Shown: positions 16,230 to 24,534 of the stretch, piece by piece | Position numbering within the stretch: the first letter of the stretch is position 1 | How the letters are laid out: each line of letters begins with the position of its first letter | NCBI RefSeq assembly: GCF_000016385.1 | Contig: NC_009376.1 | Coordinates: 930,001 to 994,000 of the forward strand | Length of the DNA: 64,000 nucleotides | Origin: Pyrobaculum arsenaticum DSM 13514 | GTDB lineage: Archaea > Thermoproteota > Thermoprotei > Thermoproteales > Thermoproteaceae | Direction: 5' to 3' | Made by a program: the position numbers and the translations under genes | Notes under the pieces: generated by a model | Seen by the model: only the letters and a program-made list of their open reading frames with translations | The model's database searches: none | Told to the model about the DNA's origin: nothing

Positions 16230-16945
16230 CGGCGCTGGGGGCCGAGGAGAAGGGCGGGGGACCAGAGATAGTGGTTAAAGACGTGGTTAAGTTCTACGGC
16301 CAGTACCAAGCCCTGCGCGGCGTCTCGCTGGAGGTGCCAAGGGGGGCTTTCCAGTGCCTAATAGGCCCCTCGGGTTCTGGCAAGTCGACGCTCCTACATA
16401 TAATCGGCGGCGTCGACAAGCCCACCAGCGGCGAGGTATATGTGGCTGGGGTTCGGCTAAACGACTTGTCAGACGACCAGCTGGCTGAGTTTCGCAACAA
16501 GAACGTCGGCTTCGTCTTCCAGTTCTTCTACCTCATCCCGAGGATGACGGTGTTGGAAAACGTGGAGCTTCCCCTCATCCTCCGGGGCGTGCCACGCGAC
16601 AAGAGGAGGGAAATGGCGCTGGAGGCGCTCAGGATGGTGGGCCTAGGCCACATCGACCCGAAGAAGAAGCCCACCCAGCTCTCCGGCGGCGAGCAGCAGA
16701 GAGTAGCCATCGCCAGGGCAATCGTGGCCCGGCCTAGGATCCTCCTTGCAGACGAGCCCACCGGCAACCTAGACAGCGCCACTGCGAAGGTGGTCATGGA
16801 CACCTTCGTCAAGCTGAAAAAAGAGCTGGGCATCACCATCGTAATGGTAACCCACAACATGGAGCTGTTGACATACTGCGACCGCTACGCCAGGATGAGA
16901 GACGGGCAAATCATCGAGGAAAAAATCCTCAACACCACGCCCTAG
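16226..16945 (+). CDS. LolD/MacB-type ABC ATPase
   Basis: 239 residues. Walker A GPSGSGKST, Q-loop (FVFQFFYLIPRMTVLENV), signature LSGGEQQR, Walker B ILLADEPTGNLDS and the H-loop MVTHN are all intact. The FYLIPRMTV pattern after the Q-loop is typical of the FtsE/LolD/MacB group that drives FtsX-type permeases. It overlaps the secreted protein gene by 4 bp. It is the only ATPase of this type in the window, while there are two intact FtsX permeases and one frameshifted, so it may serve more than one. Confidence 0.92.
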   Translation: MTALGAEEKGGGPEIVVKDVVKFYGQYQALRGVSLEVPRGAFQCLIGPSGSGKSTLLHIIGGVDKPTSGEVYVAGVRLNDLSDDQLAEFRNKNVGFVFQFFYLIPRMTVLENVELPLILRGVPRDKRREMALEALRMVGLGHIDPKKKPTQLSGGEQQRVAIARAIVARPRILLADEPTGNLDSATAKVVMDTFVKLKKELGITIVMVTHNMELLTYCDRYARMRDGQIIEEKILNTTP

Positions 16946-17135
16946 AGGCCCTTTCCCCGACTTCACAACTACTAGCTTCTTGGCATTTGACAATTAGTGA
17001 AACATAGGCTAATTCATCTACGATGAGGATGGATAGTTCACCGGTTTTTGAGAATGTTGCTTGCCGGCCCGGCGTCTCCACCGTTCGGGCTCGCCCTCGG
17101 CAGTCACAAATCCTCGTGTAGTTAAAACCCTCGAT
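16946..17135. other. Short intergenic region
   Basis: No gene seen between the ATPase and the convergent small membrane protein. The plus strand near 17020 has a weak GATGA element without a matching CTGA, so no C/D RNA is called. Confidence 0.4.
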
Positions 17136-17465
17136 TTAAAACCATTTTCCCAGCAACTTATACACCGCGGCGTATCCAAGAGACAGCGCTAGATATGTTA
17201 GTACAATCAATAACAACACCGTGTAGAAATCGTTGCCTACCACGACAACGTTGCCCGCACCTGCAAGGGCCACGCCGATGAATGCGAGCCACATGCCGGC
17301 GTTTATGGCAAAGATCAGCAACGCCTGTGCCAGTGGGCCCTTCTTAAACACAGTGCCGACAATTGTTGCAATCACTATGAAAACCACTAGGGGAGCAACG
17401 TCTATTTTAGTAAGCGCGTATGCAACCAACGAAGGCACAAGAGCCGCAAGGAAGGGTCGTATCAT
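17136..17465 (-). CDS. Small multi-pass membrane protein
   Basis: 109 residues with three or four hydrophobic segments and almost no charged loops apart from FKKGP and YKLLGKWF. ATG 17465 is 25 bp from the TATA box (TTTTTTATTTAG, complement of 17484-17495), so it has its own leaderless promoter. It lies inside the export-module region but no domain is recognised. Confidence 0.65.
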   Translation of the reverse strand: MIRPFLAALVPSLVAYALTKIDVAPLVVFIVIATIVGTVFKKGPLAQALLIFAINAGMWLAFIGVALAGAGNVVVVGNDFYTVLLLIVLTYLALSLGYAAVYKLLGKWF

Positions 17466-17622
17466 GTGACAAAGAACAGAGAACTAAATAAAAAACCCTG
17501 AAACTATATAGCAGAGATCGCCTCCTCCAAGAATAAGTACATTATCTAATGCAAAGAAATGTACATTATACTAATTTGACATGTCGTATTTCCTCATACA
17601 TTCATTCATTGAAGGCAGATAA

Positions 17623-17823
17623 TTGGAAAGTTTAGTGGCAACACTTCAAAAGATAGCAAGGTTAGAGAAGATACTAAAGATGGCGCCTGCAGTTGCGATG
17701 CTGGGAACCATCGCGGTTACCGGCTTCGTCTAGGCGGCTACGCCTAATCCGAACACCGTATGCATACACGGTACATGCTACGGCATCTGTTTCATCTGGG
17801 CGGGTCACGTCTACTGTTTCTAG
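17623..17823 (+). pseudogene. Cysteine-rich secreted peptide interrupted by an in-frame TAG
   Basis: From TTG 17623 (or GTG 17635) the frame encodes a basic helix and a hydrophobic segment (MAPAVAMLGTIAVTGFV), then TAG at 17731-17733, and continues open for 29 codons: AATPNPNTVC, CYGICFIWAGHVYCF, ending at TAG 17821-17823. Four Cys and the position of the stop exactly at the signal/mature boundary suggest a small disulfide-rich exported peptide with a CAG-to-TAG type nonsense change. Readthrough cannot be excluded but there is no evidence for it. An AT-rich box near 17566-17575 could be its promoter, giving a short 5' leader. Confidence 0.5.
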
Positions 17824-17851
17824 CGTTAGGACGAGGTAGATTTTTCTAAAA

Positions 17852-18878
17852 GTGAATCTTTTTTCCGTGTTGTCCCTTTATTCGATCTACACCGAGGAGA
17901 GGAGGGGGGTTGTAGTTGGCATTTTTCTAGCGTTTCTATCCACTCTAGCCCTCGCCGCTGTCTTCGCCTTCTGGGATCTTGGCAACTTTCTCTCCGGCGA
18001 GCTTAGAGGGATTCTTGGCGTGGGGAGGTATGTGGTTTTCAGCTCAAGGCGCGAAGTTCGCCGGTGGCGACGTGGTGAGGGCCGCGGCGGCTGTCTGTTC
18101 CGAACATGCCTACGGCGTTGTGTACATGCCCATTAAGGTGGTTTATTTCAACGGTACGGAGCGCTGGATCACAGCCGCGTTTGTCCCTCGTGGAGCAGTG
18201 GAGGGGGTGAGGCTTCTGGAGGTGGCGGCGACGCGGCACGTGGCCTCGGAGGGTGAGGTACTCTACGTCTACGTCAACAACAAGCCGTTCTTAGTGACCG
18301 TGACTAGGGCCTTAGAGGGCGTCATCTACATCCCCGGGCTATCCGCCGACTTGTACCTAGACGCGGAGCTTCTGGGCGCCTCCCGCTTCGACGTATTGGT
18401 AGTGGAGAAGGGGGCGTGCGGAGGCGCGGAGGACTTAACCGCTTCGTTCCCCGGGGCCTCTGTTTTGGACACCGACTTGTTGTTGTCGGCGTTTTGGGGC
18501 CAGCGTCTCCTATACCTCGCCGGGGTTTCCGCCGTGGCGTCCTCCTCGGCGGTGGCTGTGGCGGCGCTGAACTACACCTTGACCATGTCCACACTGCACG
18601 CCCACTGGAAGGACTTCGCAGTGATGAGGGTGGTGGGGATGAAGAGGCGCCAGTTGCTGACCCTAGCCGCCATGCTCTTCTACGCCCCGGCGCTGATGGG
18701 CGTGGTAGCCGCGGCGCTTCTGGCGGCAGGCGTCCACATCGAGGGCCTAAACATCGACGTGGGGGCCGGCGTGGCTAAGGCGGCGGTTATTGTGGCGGTC
18801 TTCTCAGCCCTGCTGCAAATCCCGGCGTTTCTGAGGCTTTACGCCCTCCGGCCGGTGGAGGCGTTGAGGTATGAGTAG
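17852..18878 (+). pseudogene. FtsX-type permease with a +1 frameshift
   Basis: The 5' part (17852 to about 18048) encodes the N-terminal TM helix of an FtsX permease (YTEERRGVVVGIFLAFLSTL) through GRYVVFSS. The rest of the protein, from QGAKFAGGDVV to the terminal LRPVEALRYE, is in the frame beginning one base later. Skipping one base near 18046 joins them into a protein of about 340 residues with the normal domain order (TM, extracytoplasmic domain, three TMs with VMRVVGMKRRQLLTLAAML). A one-base insertion in the genome, a sequencing error or a programmed shift are all possible; no classical slippery site is evident. The likely start is GTG 17867, 21 bp from an AT-rich box. The stop overlaps the next gene by 8 bp. 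Confidence 0.75.
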
Positions 18879-19965
18879 GCCGGTGTATTCATGGCCACAG
18901 ACGGCGTATAGGCCGAGCGCCTCTCTGCTTAGACTTCCCAACGTGAGGGAGTCGCCGTATTACACGCGGATCGGGGACGGCCGCGTGCAGTGCACCCCCT
19001 GCCACCGAAGATGCGTGCTTGCCCCCGGCTCTTTAGGCGCCTGCGGCATGAGGTTCAACCTGGAGGGCAGGCTCTACACGGCGGCGTACGGCCTCCTCAC
19101 AGCAGCCGAGTCTCGGCCGATGGAGATTAAGCCTTTGTACCACTTCTACCCCGGCACCTCGGCCCTCACCATCAGCACGTGGGGATGCAACCTCCCCTGT
19201 GCCTGGTGCCAGAACTGGCACTTAAGCAAGGTGGCCTCGCCAGTGGGCGCGTTCGTGCCGCCTGAGAGAGTTGTGGGGTGGGCTGTGGAAAACGGCGACT
19301 CCGGCATCAACATCAGCTTCAACGAGCCGACCCTACTCGTGGAGTACGCCGAGGACGTGTTTAAGCTGGCGCGGGCGAGGGGGTTGCACGCCTCGATTAA
19401 CACCAACGGGTACCTCACCGAGGAGGCGGTAAGGCGGCTTGCCGAAGCCGGGATGGAGGGGATGAACGTGGACATAAAAGGGGGGAGGGAGACGTACAGG
19501 AGGTGGCTAGCCGCGGATTTGGACAAGCTCCTCTCTACTGCGCGGTACGCCAAGAGCCTTGGGGTTCACTTGGAGTTCACATACCTTGTAATCCCCGGCG
19601 TAAACGACGGCGACGCTGAGGAGGTACTCTACGCCGTTGCCTCCCTTGGTCGGGAGACGCCCCTCCACATCACGGCGTATTTCCCCGCCCACAAGCTGTC
19701 AAACCCGCCGACGCCGCCGGAGCTCCTAGACGAGCTTTGGCGCAAGGCGCGTAGGGAGCTGGACTACGTATACGTGGGCAACGTCCCCGGCCACCCCGGC
19801 CAACACACCTACTGCCCCAGATGTGGATACCCGGTGATAAGGAGGAGCGTTGACAGAGCAGTCAAGATCGAGCTTAGGGATGGGAGATGCCCCAAATGCG
19901 GCTACGAGATCCCCGTAAGAGGCCGCCCGGGGAGGTATGGCAGGCTCTACCGCTCTTTCCTCTAG
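18871..19965 (+). CDS. amrS: AmmeMemoRadiSam-type radical SAM enzyme
   Basis: 364 residues. The radical SAM cluster motif is CNLPCAWC (Cys 106, 110, 113). An N-terminal CTPCHRRC/LGACGMR block and the RPMEIKPLYHFYPGT segment before the cluster are hallmarks of the AmrS/PflA-like group associated with AMMECR1 and Memo. The C-terminus has an added zinc ribbon (CPRCG ... CPKCG). The reaction of this group is not known. ATG 18871 overlaps the end of the frameshifted permease by 8 bp, so expression may depend on that transcript. Neither Memo nor AMMECR1 is in the window. Confidence 0.85.
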   Translation: MSRPVYSWPQTAYRPSASLLRLPNVRESPYYTRIGDGRVQCTPCHRRCVLAPGSLGACGMRFNLEGRLYTAAYGLLTAAESRPMEIKPLYHFYPGTSALTISTWGCNLPCAWCQNWHLSKVASPVGAFVPPERVVGWAVENGDSGINISFNEPTLLVEYAEDVFKLARARGLHASINTNGYLTEEAVRRLAEAGMEGMNVDIKGGRETYRRWLAADLDKLLSTARYAKSLGVHLEFTYLVIPGVNDGDAEEVLYAVASLGRETPLHITAYFPAHKLSNPPTPPELLDELWRKARRELDYVYVGNVPGHPGQHTYCPRCGYPVIRRSVDRAVKIELRDGRCPKCGYEIPVRGRPGRYGRLYRSFL

Positions 19966-20092
19966 GGCATCGCCGCGTAGATGGACCACAACGGGATGGA
20001 GGGCCACAGAATCAGCCGCCCTCGCCTATTCACCTCCTCGCCGCATCGCTCCTCAACATGTCGACGTCTTTAAAAGACCAGTACACACCTAT

Positions 20093-20110
20093 CCTCGGCC
20101 AAAGCCGAGG
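20093..20110. other. Perfect 7-bp stem-loop downstream of a palindromic TATA
   Basis: CCTCGGC CAAA GCCGAGG forms a compact hairpin in the 200-bp gap between amrS and vapC. The box GTCTTT A AAAGAC at 20066-20078 is itself a perfect inverted repeat and could act as a promoter on either strand. It could mark a short transcript or simply transcription ends of the convergent genes. Confidence 0.3.
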
Positions 20111-20165
20111 CAGGGCCTCCTCGCCTCTTACGCTGAGCCCTTCAGAACACAGCGCATCTCGACAT

Positions 20166-20573
20166 CTATCGCAGACGATCCGGGGTTAATGCTATTGGGA
20201 GTTTTTCAGCTAATTGCTTATCTAGGGTGAGCAACTTCCCTCCTATCTTTTCGGCTAGGGCCGCGTAGGCGGCGTCGTAGACCGTGATGCCGTGTCTAAG
20301 CGCTAGGCGGAGGGCGTCCTCCAGCACCTCTGCGTAGGTGTGCACCTCCAAGGTCTTGAGGAGCCGCAACACCTCCTCCACCAGCTCAGCCGCTTCTTCT
20401 TGCCGGAGGAGCCCGCGCCTAGTATGCTTCCACACGACGTTGGCGGCCTCGTAGGCGGCTAGGTCGAGGGTATGTAGAGATCTGGCTTGGCTCAGCGCTT
20501 TTTCCACCTGCTCGCTCCCCTCCTCAGGTAGATACAATGCGGCTATAGCAGAGGCGTCAACGACTAGCCGCAT
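20166..20573 (-). CDS. vapC: VapC-type PIN-domain ribonuclease toxin
   Basis: 135 residues. It has PIN-domain acidic positions: the first Asp in VVDASAIAALYL, the Glu in AYEAANVVWK, the Asp in ITVYDAAYAALAE and the Asp in LLTLDKQLAEKL. The reaction is Mg2+-dependent cleavage of RNA, often tRNA. It overlaps the vapB gene by 17 bp and is the downstream gene of the pair. This intact copy is the reference against which the broken vapC at 4753-5149 can be read. Confidence 0.9.
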   Translation of the reverse strand: MRLVVDASAIAALYLPEEGSEQVEKALSQARSLHTLDLAAYEAANVVWKHTRRGLLRQEEAAELVEEVLRLLKTLEVHTYAEVLEDALRLALRHGITVYDAAYAALAEKIGGKLLTLDKQLAEKLPIALTPDRLR

Positions 20574-20790
20574 CTCTATCCTCTCTTATGAGGTCAACGC
20601 TGGTAGGGAAATGCCCCCTCACGCTAAGCCTTTCCCTCAACTCCCTGGCCCTCTCCAAGGCACGCCTCCTCCTCTCCACAGCTACAAGCTCTTCCAGAAA
20701 CCTTCTGATAGCTTCTGCGTAGTCTATGCCGAGCTCCTCAAGCTCCTCCTTAAGCCCCTTCCTCACCCTAACCGAGATCACCTCGCTCAC
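20557..20790 (-). CDS. vapB: VapB-type antitoxin
   Basis: 77 residues. The N-terminal beta strand (EVISVRVRKGLKEEL) and the following helix pair (IDYAEAIRRFLEELV) form a ribbon-helix-helix DNA-binding domain; a basic, helical C-terminal tail (ERARELRERL) should wrap the toxin. GTG 20790 is 23 bp from the TATA box (CTTTATATG within the complement of 20806-20818). The complex is expected to autoregulate the operon, although no clear operator palindrome is seen around the box. Confidence 0.85.
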   Translation of the reverse strand: MSEVISVRVRKGLKEELEELGIDYAEAIRRFLEELVAVERRRRALERARELRERLSVRGHFPTSVDLIREDRDAASR

Positions 20791-20819
20791 GTGTAGACAT
20801 CTTGGTATACATATAAAGT

Positions 20820-21131
20820 TTACGCATGATGTACACTAGCCGCAGACATGACCTGAGATCTCGCACTTGCAAAATCTTCACGAGCGAAGTCTTGCCGTCG
20901 CGAGGGACTCATGGGATGTAGCCGGGGGTTTAGGTGGAGAAGAGCGCCGCGTGCCCCCTCCCAAATTAAGTGACCTGGCGTATACTTAGTCACCCCCAGC
21001 TCACCGGGCGGTGCGGCAGTCGGCGCCGCTGACTTTATGCCTCTTGATGACTGGCGCCGTCCTATACAACAGAGCGGCTCCTCTACGCGGGGCCCGTCAA
21101 CCCGGTGGCACCCATGGGGAGAGAGGGGTGT
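20820..21131. other. Intergenic region, no gene seen
   Basis: About 310 bp between vapB (leftward) and the 3' end of the HEPN/MNT pair. Open frames here are shadows. An ATGATGT at 20826 followed by CTGA 25 bp later resembles part of a C/D guide RNA but lacks the internal D'/C' boxes. Nothing else is supported. Confidence 0.3.
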
Positions 21132-21464
21132 CTATGGCCAGATCTTCTTCCAGTACCTCTTCGCATCTCTCAACACGGCTGAAGAGGACGCCTCAACCTC
21201 CTCGGGGGTGTACGGGAGGGCGTCTATTGGCAACGGCAGGTTAAGCGACGCCTCCACCTTGGCGAGTAGCTCAAGCCTCTGAAGCCACGGCACCCCCCGG
21301 AAGTCTGGGGAGATTATTACGATGTCCACATCGCTGTCAACTAGCCAATCCCCCCTGGCCCAAGACCCGAAGAGATACGCCTCGGCTACATTGATGCCGC
21401 GCTTCTCCAGCTCTGAGATAAAGCGGCGGGCCGTTTCAACAGCCCCCCTCTCGTCCATAGGCAA
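21132..21464 (-). CDS. MNT-type nucleotidyltransferase antitoxin
   Basis: 110 residues. The nucleotidyltransferase motif is GSWARGDWLVDSDVDIVI (Gly 33, Ser 34, Asp 45 and Asp 47 as metal ligands). Such minimal enzymes pair with HEPN toxins and neutralise them by binding or AMP transfer. The gene follows and overlaps its HEPN partner by 29 bp, giving the order toxin then antitoxin. An in-frame ATG two codons in could also serve as start. Confidence 0.85.
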   Translation of the reverse strand: MPMDERGAVETARRFISELEKRGINVAEAYLFGSWARGDWLVDSDVDIVIISPDFRGVPWLQRLELLAKVEASLNLPLPIDALPYTPEEVEASSSAVLRDAKRYWKKIWP

Positions 21465-21855
21465 GGGCGGCCAGCCTTACCACCTCTGCGGCTACGCCCA
21501 CGGCGTACTCAGCCTCGCGTCTGGTGAACAGCTCAGAGGGCGGGCCGCCGGCGGCGTCTGGATATCTAGATGTGGCGTAGTACTTAGTCAATACCGCCAG
21601 CCCGTCTACAAGTTCCGGCGACAGCTCCACGCCTGCCCCCCTCAACTCCCTATAAAGCTCCAAGAGGTTGTGCCGCTTGGGGGGCTCCCTCCTTAAAAAG
21701 AGGTAGAAGAGGGATTTCAACGCCTTCTCGGCGGCCTGGTGGGAGTGGAAAGCAGCTAGGTTGTAAATAGTGTGTTGCAATAGCAACTTCGCCGCGGCGC
21801 ACTCCCTCACCGCTTCCTCCAGCCACACTACGCCCTCCTCCCTTAAACCTGACAT
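21436..21855 (-). CDS. HEPN-domain protein paired with MNT
   Basis: 139 residues from ATG 21855, which is 26 bp from the TATA box GCTTAAATAC (complement of 21877-21886); the longer frame to 21963 is not supported. The helical bundle pattern (WLEEAVRECAAAKLLLQ, FHSHQAAEKALKSLFYLF, TKYYATSRYPDA) is the HEPN family that occurs with MNT proteins across Pyrobaculum. The SRYPDA motif marks this subgroup, which lacks the strict RX4HXY active site of HepT, so ribonuclease activity is uncertain. Confidence 0.82.
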   Translation of the reverse strand: MSGLREEGVVWLEEAVRECAAAKLLLQHTIYNLAAFHSHQAAEKALKSLFYLFLRREPPKRHNLLELYRELRGAGVELSPELVDGLAVLTKYYATSRYPDAAGGPPSELFTRREAEYAVGVAAEVVRLAALAYGREGGC

Positions 21856-22421
21856 TTCACCACACCCTCCACGTAAGTATTTAAGCAATAAAGCGCCAGA
21901 GGGTCGCCAATAAACTCCCCAGCCCATCTGGCATTGGATGTATGTACCATGGCGAAATGCCACAAAGAAAGCAGGAAATACCTATGAGGAGCAGCGGATA
22001 GCTCCCAGACGCGGCTCAGGAGAAACATTGTTAGCAACGCCCCGCTGTCCAGATCACGGCGTTGCCTGTTAAGAACGCCCCATTGCGTTGTTGTACAGCA
22101 TAATTGGAAATTAATGGCGAAATCGCACTAGGGCCTCCCCTACCTTTATGTCTTCTCTTCAAGGCACGCTAGGCCACACCTTCCACATGCCACTTCTCCT
22201 ACTTTATCAAATCGGCGTAGTAGCTAATGGCGTCAATAACCTGTCCGCCGAGGTTCAACCCGTCCCATGCAAGTGTTTTCGAAAGAGTACCTGGCGTATA
22301 CGGCGCACAGTGCTACTCATGTTTTAAGCGGCGCCGCCGATGAGCCCCCGAATTCTTAACCATTTCCGCGCGTGTCGTAGTAAAACGTGAGGTTTTTATC
22401 TATATTCCAAGATAGCGTTGG
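21856..22421. other. Gap with an inverted repeat and a gene fragment
   Basis: About 560 bp. The promoter of the HEPN gene is at the left and that of nre at the right. GCAACGCC (22034-22041) and GGCGTTGC (22058-22065) form an 8-bp stem with a 16-base loop. On the minus strand near 22200-22310 a frame reads TLAWDGLNLGGQVIDAISYY up to a stop, with a stop and no ATG upstream; it looks like the C-terminal end of a lost gene. Confidence 0.35.
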
Positions 22422-23558
22422 ATGTATTCGATATGCGCCAAGTGCCAGGGGCGGAAGATGTTGTGCGGTCTGCCGAGGTGCCCCATCGAGGAGAGGATTA
22501 GGGCCGTGAAGTCCTCCCTCCTCAAGATCCGGGGCCGGGAGGTCTTCGGCGCCACGCCCCCCAGCGCAGTTGTCGGCGAGGCTGGGTGGCCGCGGGTGAG
22601 AGTCTACATCGGTGAGCCCCCCGAGGTGACAGGCGAGGAGGCCAGAGCTTACGACGACCCGCGGCTGCTCTGGGGGAGGGAGCTGGAGGAGATTCTAAGG
22701 CTCAGGAGCTACATGGTATTCGGCTACGCGGCCCAGACAAGCCCGCGGAAGCTCGGCGAGTTGCCCCTCCTCGCCGTCTCCGAGAGGCCGGTGGACGTGG
22801 AGATGCGCCTAGCCAAAACCCCTGTGGAGAGCCTCAAGTTCGACCTAAGGGAAAAGCCCATGGGCCCCAGGGCGCCTCTCGAGGCCTTGAGGATAGACGG
22901 CAACCCGGCGGTGCCGCGGGCGTTGGACAAGCTGATGTCCGACGATCTGGGCGCCGGGGCTGCCGCCGTTGAGCTGTACAGAAGGGGTGTCGACCTCTAC
23001 ACTATCCAGAGGGCCTTCGCCCTAGGCCTACTCGGGGCGAGACACAGGCGGAGGCTCGTCCCGACGCGGTGGAGCATAACCGCAGTCGACGTGGCTATCG
23101 GCGATGCCCTGGCGCAACAGGTTAGGCATATGCCGGAGGTTTCACAACCCCTATACGGATACGCCGAGTATCTAGACAACCGCTACCTGGTCGCCGTGGT
23201 CCCCGGCCCGCTTAGGTTCTACTACCTGGAGAGGTGGACATATGCAGGAAGAGTCGCCGAGATAGAGGTGGCGGAGGACCCCCGGGGAGTGCGAAGCACC
23301 ATGGACGGCGGCTACGAAGCCGCCAGGCTGGCGATACTGGAGAAGCTGGCCTCAATGGGCAGACGAGGCACTGTGTCAATAGTGAGGTGGATAGGCGAGA
23401 GGTACTACGTCTCGGTGGGCAACTGGCAGATAAGAGAAACCCTACGCAGACTCCAGCTGAAGCCGCTAGACGAAAACTACAAGACATACACCGCGCTGGT
23501 AGGGAAAGACCCGATCTCACTCATAAAAAATACTAAGAGACTAGACGAGTTTCTCTAA
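22422..23558 (+). CDS. nreA: Archaeal DNA-repair protein Nre
   Basis: 378 residues. The N-terminal zinc knuckle (CAKCQGRKMLCGLPRC), the YIGEPPEVTGEE and YDDPRLLWG segments, LRSYMVFGYAAQTS, and the central PVESLKFDLREKPMGP are characteristic of the archaeal Nre family (DUF650/651). The C-terminal TKRLDEFL (371-378) resembles a PCNA-interacting peptide, matching the known PCNA link of NreA in haloarchaea. ATG 22422 is 25 bp from TATA box GGTTTTTATC (about 22391-22401). It is monocistronic. The biochemical role in repair is still unclear. Confidence 0.82.
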   Translation: MYSICAKCQGRKMLCGLPRCPIEERIRAVKSSLLKIRGREVFGATPPSAVVGEAGWPRVRVYIGEPPEVTGEEARAYDDPRLLWGRELEEILRLRSYMVFGYAAQTSPRKLGELPLLAVSERPVDVEMRLAKTPVESLKFDLREKPMGPRAPLEALRIDGNPAVPRALDKLMSDDLGAGAAAVELYRRGVDLYTIQRAFALGLLGARHRRRLVPTRWSITAVDVAIGDALAQQVRHMPEVSQPLYGYAEYLDNRYLVAVVPGPLRFYYLERWTYAGRVAEIEVAEDPRGVRSTMDGGYEAARLAILEKLASMGRRGTVSIVRWIGERYYVSVGNWQIRETLRRLQLKPLDENYKTYTALVGKDPISLIKNTKRLDEFL

Positions 23559-23801
23559 GAAGCCAACCCCCCGTATACTCGCATTATTTTCTATCAGAGT
23601 CTATAATAGTTTTTGACCGATAAGTCGCGTAGCTATTGCCCTTGCTCTAAGGCGCCTAGAGCCCGCCTTTCGGGGCAGAGCTGGGTCAGTGGAGTGGCGG
23701 GTAGATCGGTACAGAGTTAATTAGACCACCTACGATGGCGCGTGACCTCCTCCGGTGTTATTCTTTTGTTTGCATCTCTTCCGCTGTCGAGAGTGTGGGG
23801 C
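23559..23801. other. Intergenic region, no gene seen
   Basis: About 240 bp. It holds T-rich stretches on the plus strand just after nre (TTATTTTC near 23584, AGTTTTTGACC near 23610) that fit transcription termination. No open frame with coding character. Confidence 0.35.
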
Positions 23802-24027
23802 CTAGACTTTACTGGGTCCTCTGAGCCTCGCCGCGTCGCTAACTTCTGCGTCTGTTGCGTGTAAAAGTCTCACTGGCCATGCTCGCCGTAGGAACCCCTC
23901 TTTATCGACATAGGCTTTGAAGACGTGATCCCCATGCATTACAATTAAATTCTTCGAAATCACCTCTATCCTGTGGCCACTCAACGCATATCTGCCTCTT
24001 GCACACGGGGCACGTGATGGTGGTCAT
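23802..24027 (-). pseudogene. Small zinc-knuckle protein with a frameshift
   Basis: ATG 24027 begins MTTITCPVCKR; after about 11 codons the reading shifts by one base and continues GRYALSGHRIEVISKN, then VMHGDHVFKAYVDKEGF to a stop at 23802. Joined, this gives a 75-residue protein with a CPVC knuckle and a compact beta domain. As it stands frame 0 ends within 30 codons after a nonsense-like tail, and the second frame starts only from an internal TTG. A TATA-like box (TTTAAATAATT, about 24043-24054) precedes the ATG. One extra base near 24011 would explain it; a sequencing error is possible. Confidence 0.55.
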
Positions 24028-24171
24028 AACCTCTTTATACTATAATTATTTAAACGAAACGGCGTAATACTTTGCCGCATCTGAAAGTTCTAGCAACCAG
24101 ACTATCGACGAATGGGGTTGTGCATATCGGAAATAGGCCGTCCAATTGGCGTGCATCTTTGCTAGAATTTG

Positions 24172-24408
24172 TTATGACTCGAAACCGTTGGTTTCTAGCC
24201 CTCTCTCTGCGGTTTTATTGCTCTTATGTTGCCTCATATGCGACATGCGCCGTCGCTCTTCAGTTTTGTGGTTTTTAGCTGAGAAGTGTAGCGGCGGGGG
24301 AGGATCTGTTGTTTTTGCGATTAAGATGACTCTTTTCGGCTTAACGTTGCTATACAATAGCGTGAAAATGCTCTTCTTTGCCTTTGCTAGCGTTTCAACT
24401 CTGTCCAC
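24172..24408 (-). CDS. Hypothetical lysine-rich small protein (doubtful)
   Basis: 78 codons from GTG 24408, which lies 22 bp from an AT-rich box GTTATTTAGG (complement of about 24424-24433). The first 33 residues (VETLAKAKKSIFTLLYS, KRVILIAKT) look like coding sequence, but the second half is low complexity and very basic, as if the frame were lost. The surrounding 24.05-24.53 kb is richer in A+T than its neighbours, which may mean foreign or decaying DNA. A second short frame, ATG 24444 rightward (MTVGGLYSLKWRAEEIL), would diverge from the same box. Confidence 0.3.
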   Translation of the reverse strand: MDRVETLAKAKKSIFTLLYSNVKPKRVILIAKTTDPPPPLHFSAKNHKTEERRRMSHMRQHKSNKTAERGLETNGFES

Positions 24409-24534
24409 GTCAGAGGCGTTGGCCTAAATAACGTAGCCTCTTTGATGACGGTAGGCGGGTTGTATTCCCTTAAGTGGAGAGCGGAGGAAATACTAGACGT
24501 CGTAGGAAAGTATTGTTGTCGCCAGGTTAAGACG

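Noticed and set aside
17731..17733. TAG read as pyrrolysine
   Set aside because: No pyl genes are in the window and the group is not known to use pyrrolysine; nonsense mutation is simpler.
20825..20855. C/D box guide RNA (ATGATGT ... CTGA)
   Set aside because: Only about 25 bases separate the boxes and the internal D'/C' pair is missing.
22250..22275. tRNA T-arm-like GGTTCAACCC
   Set aside because: Flanking bases do not form the five-base T stem and no acceptor or anticodon arm is nearby.
20973..22301. 13-bp sequence ACCTGGCGTATAC repeated in two gaps (20973-20985 and 22289-22301)
   Set aside because: A match of this length is expected several times by chance in 64 kb and the flanks do not match.
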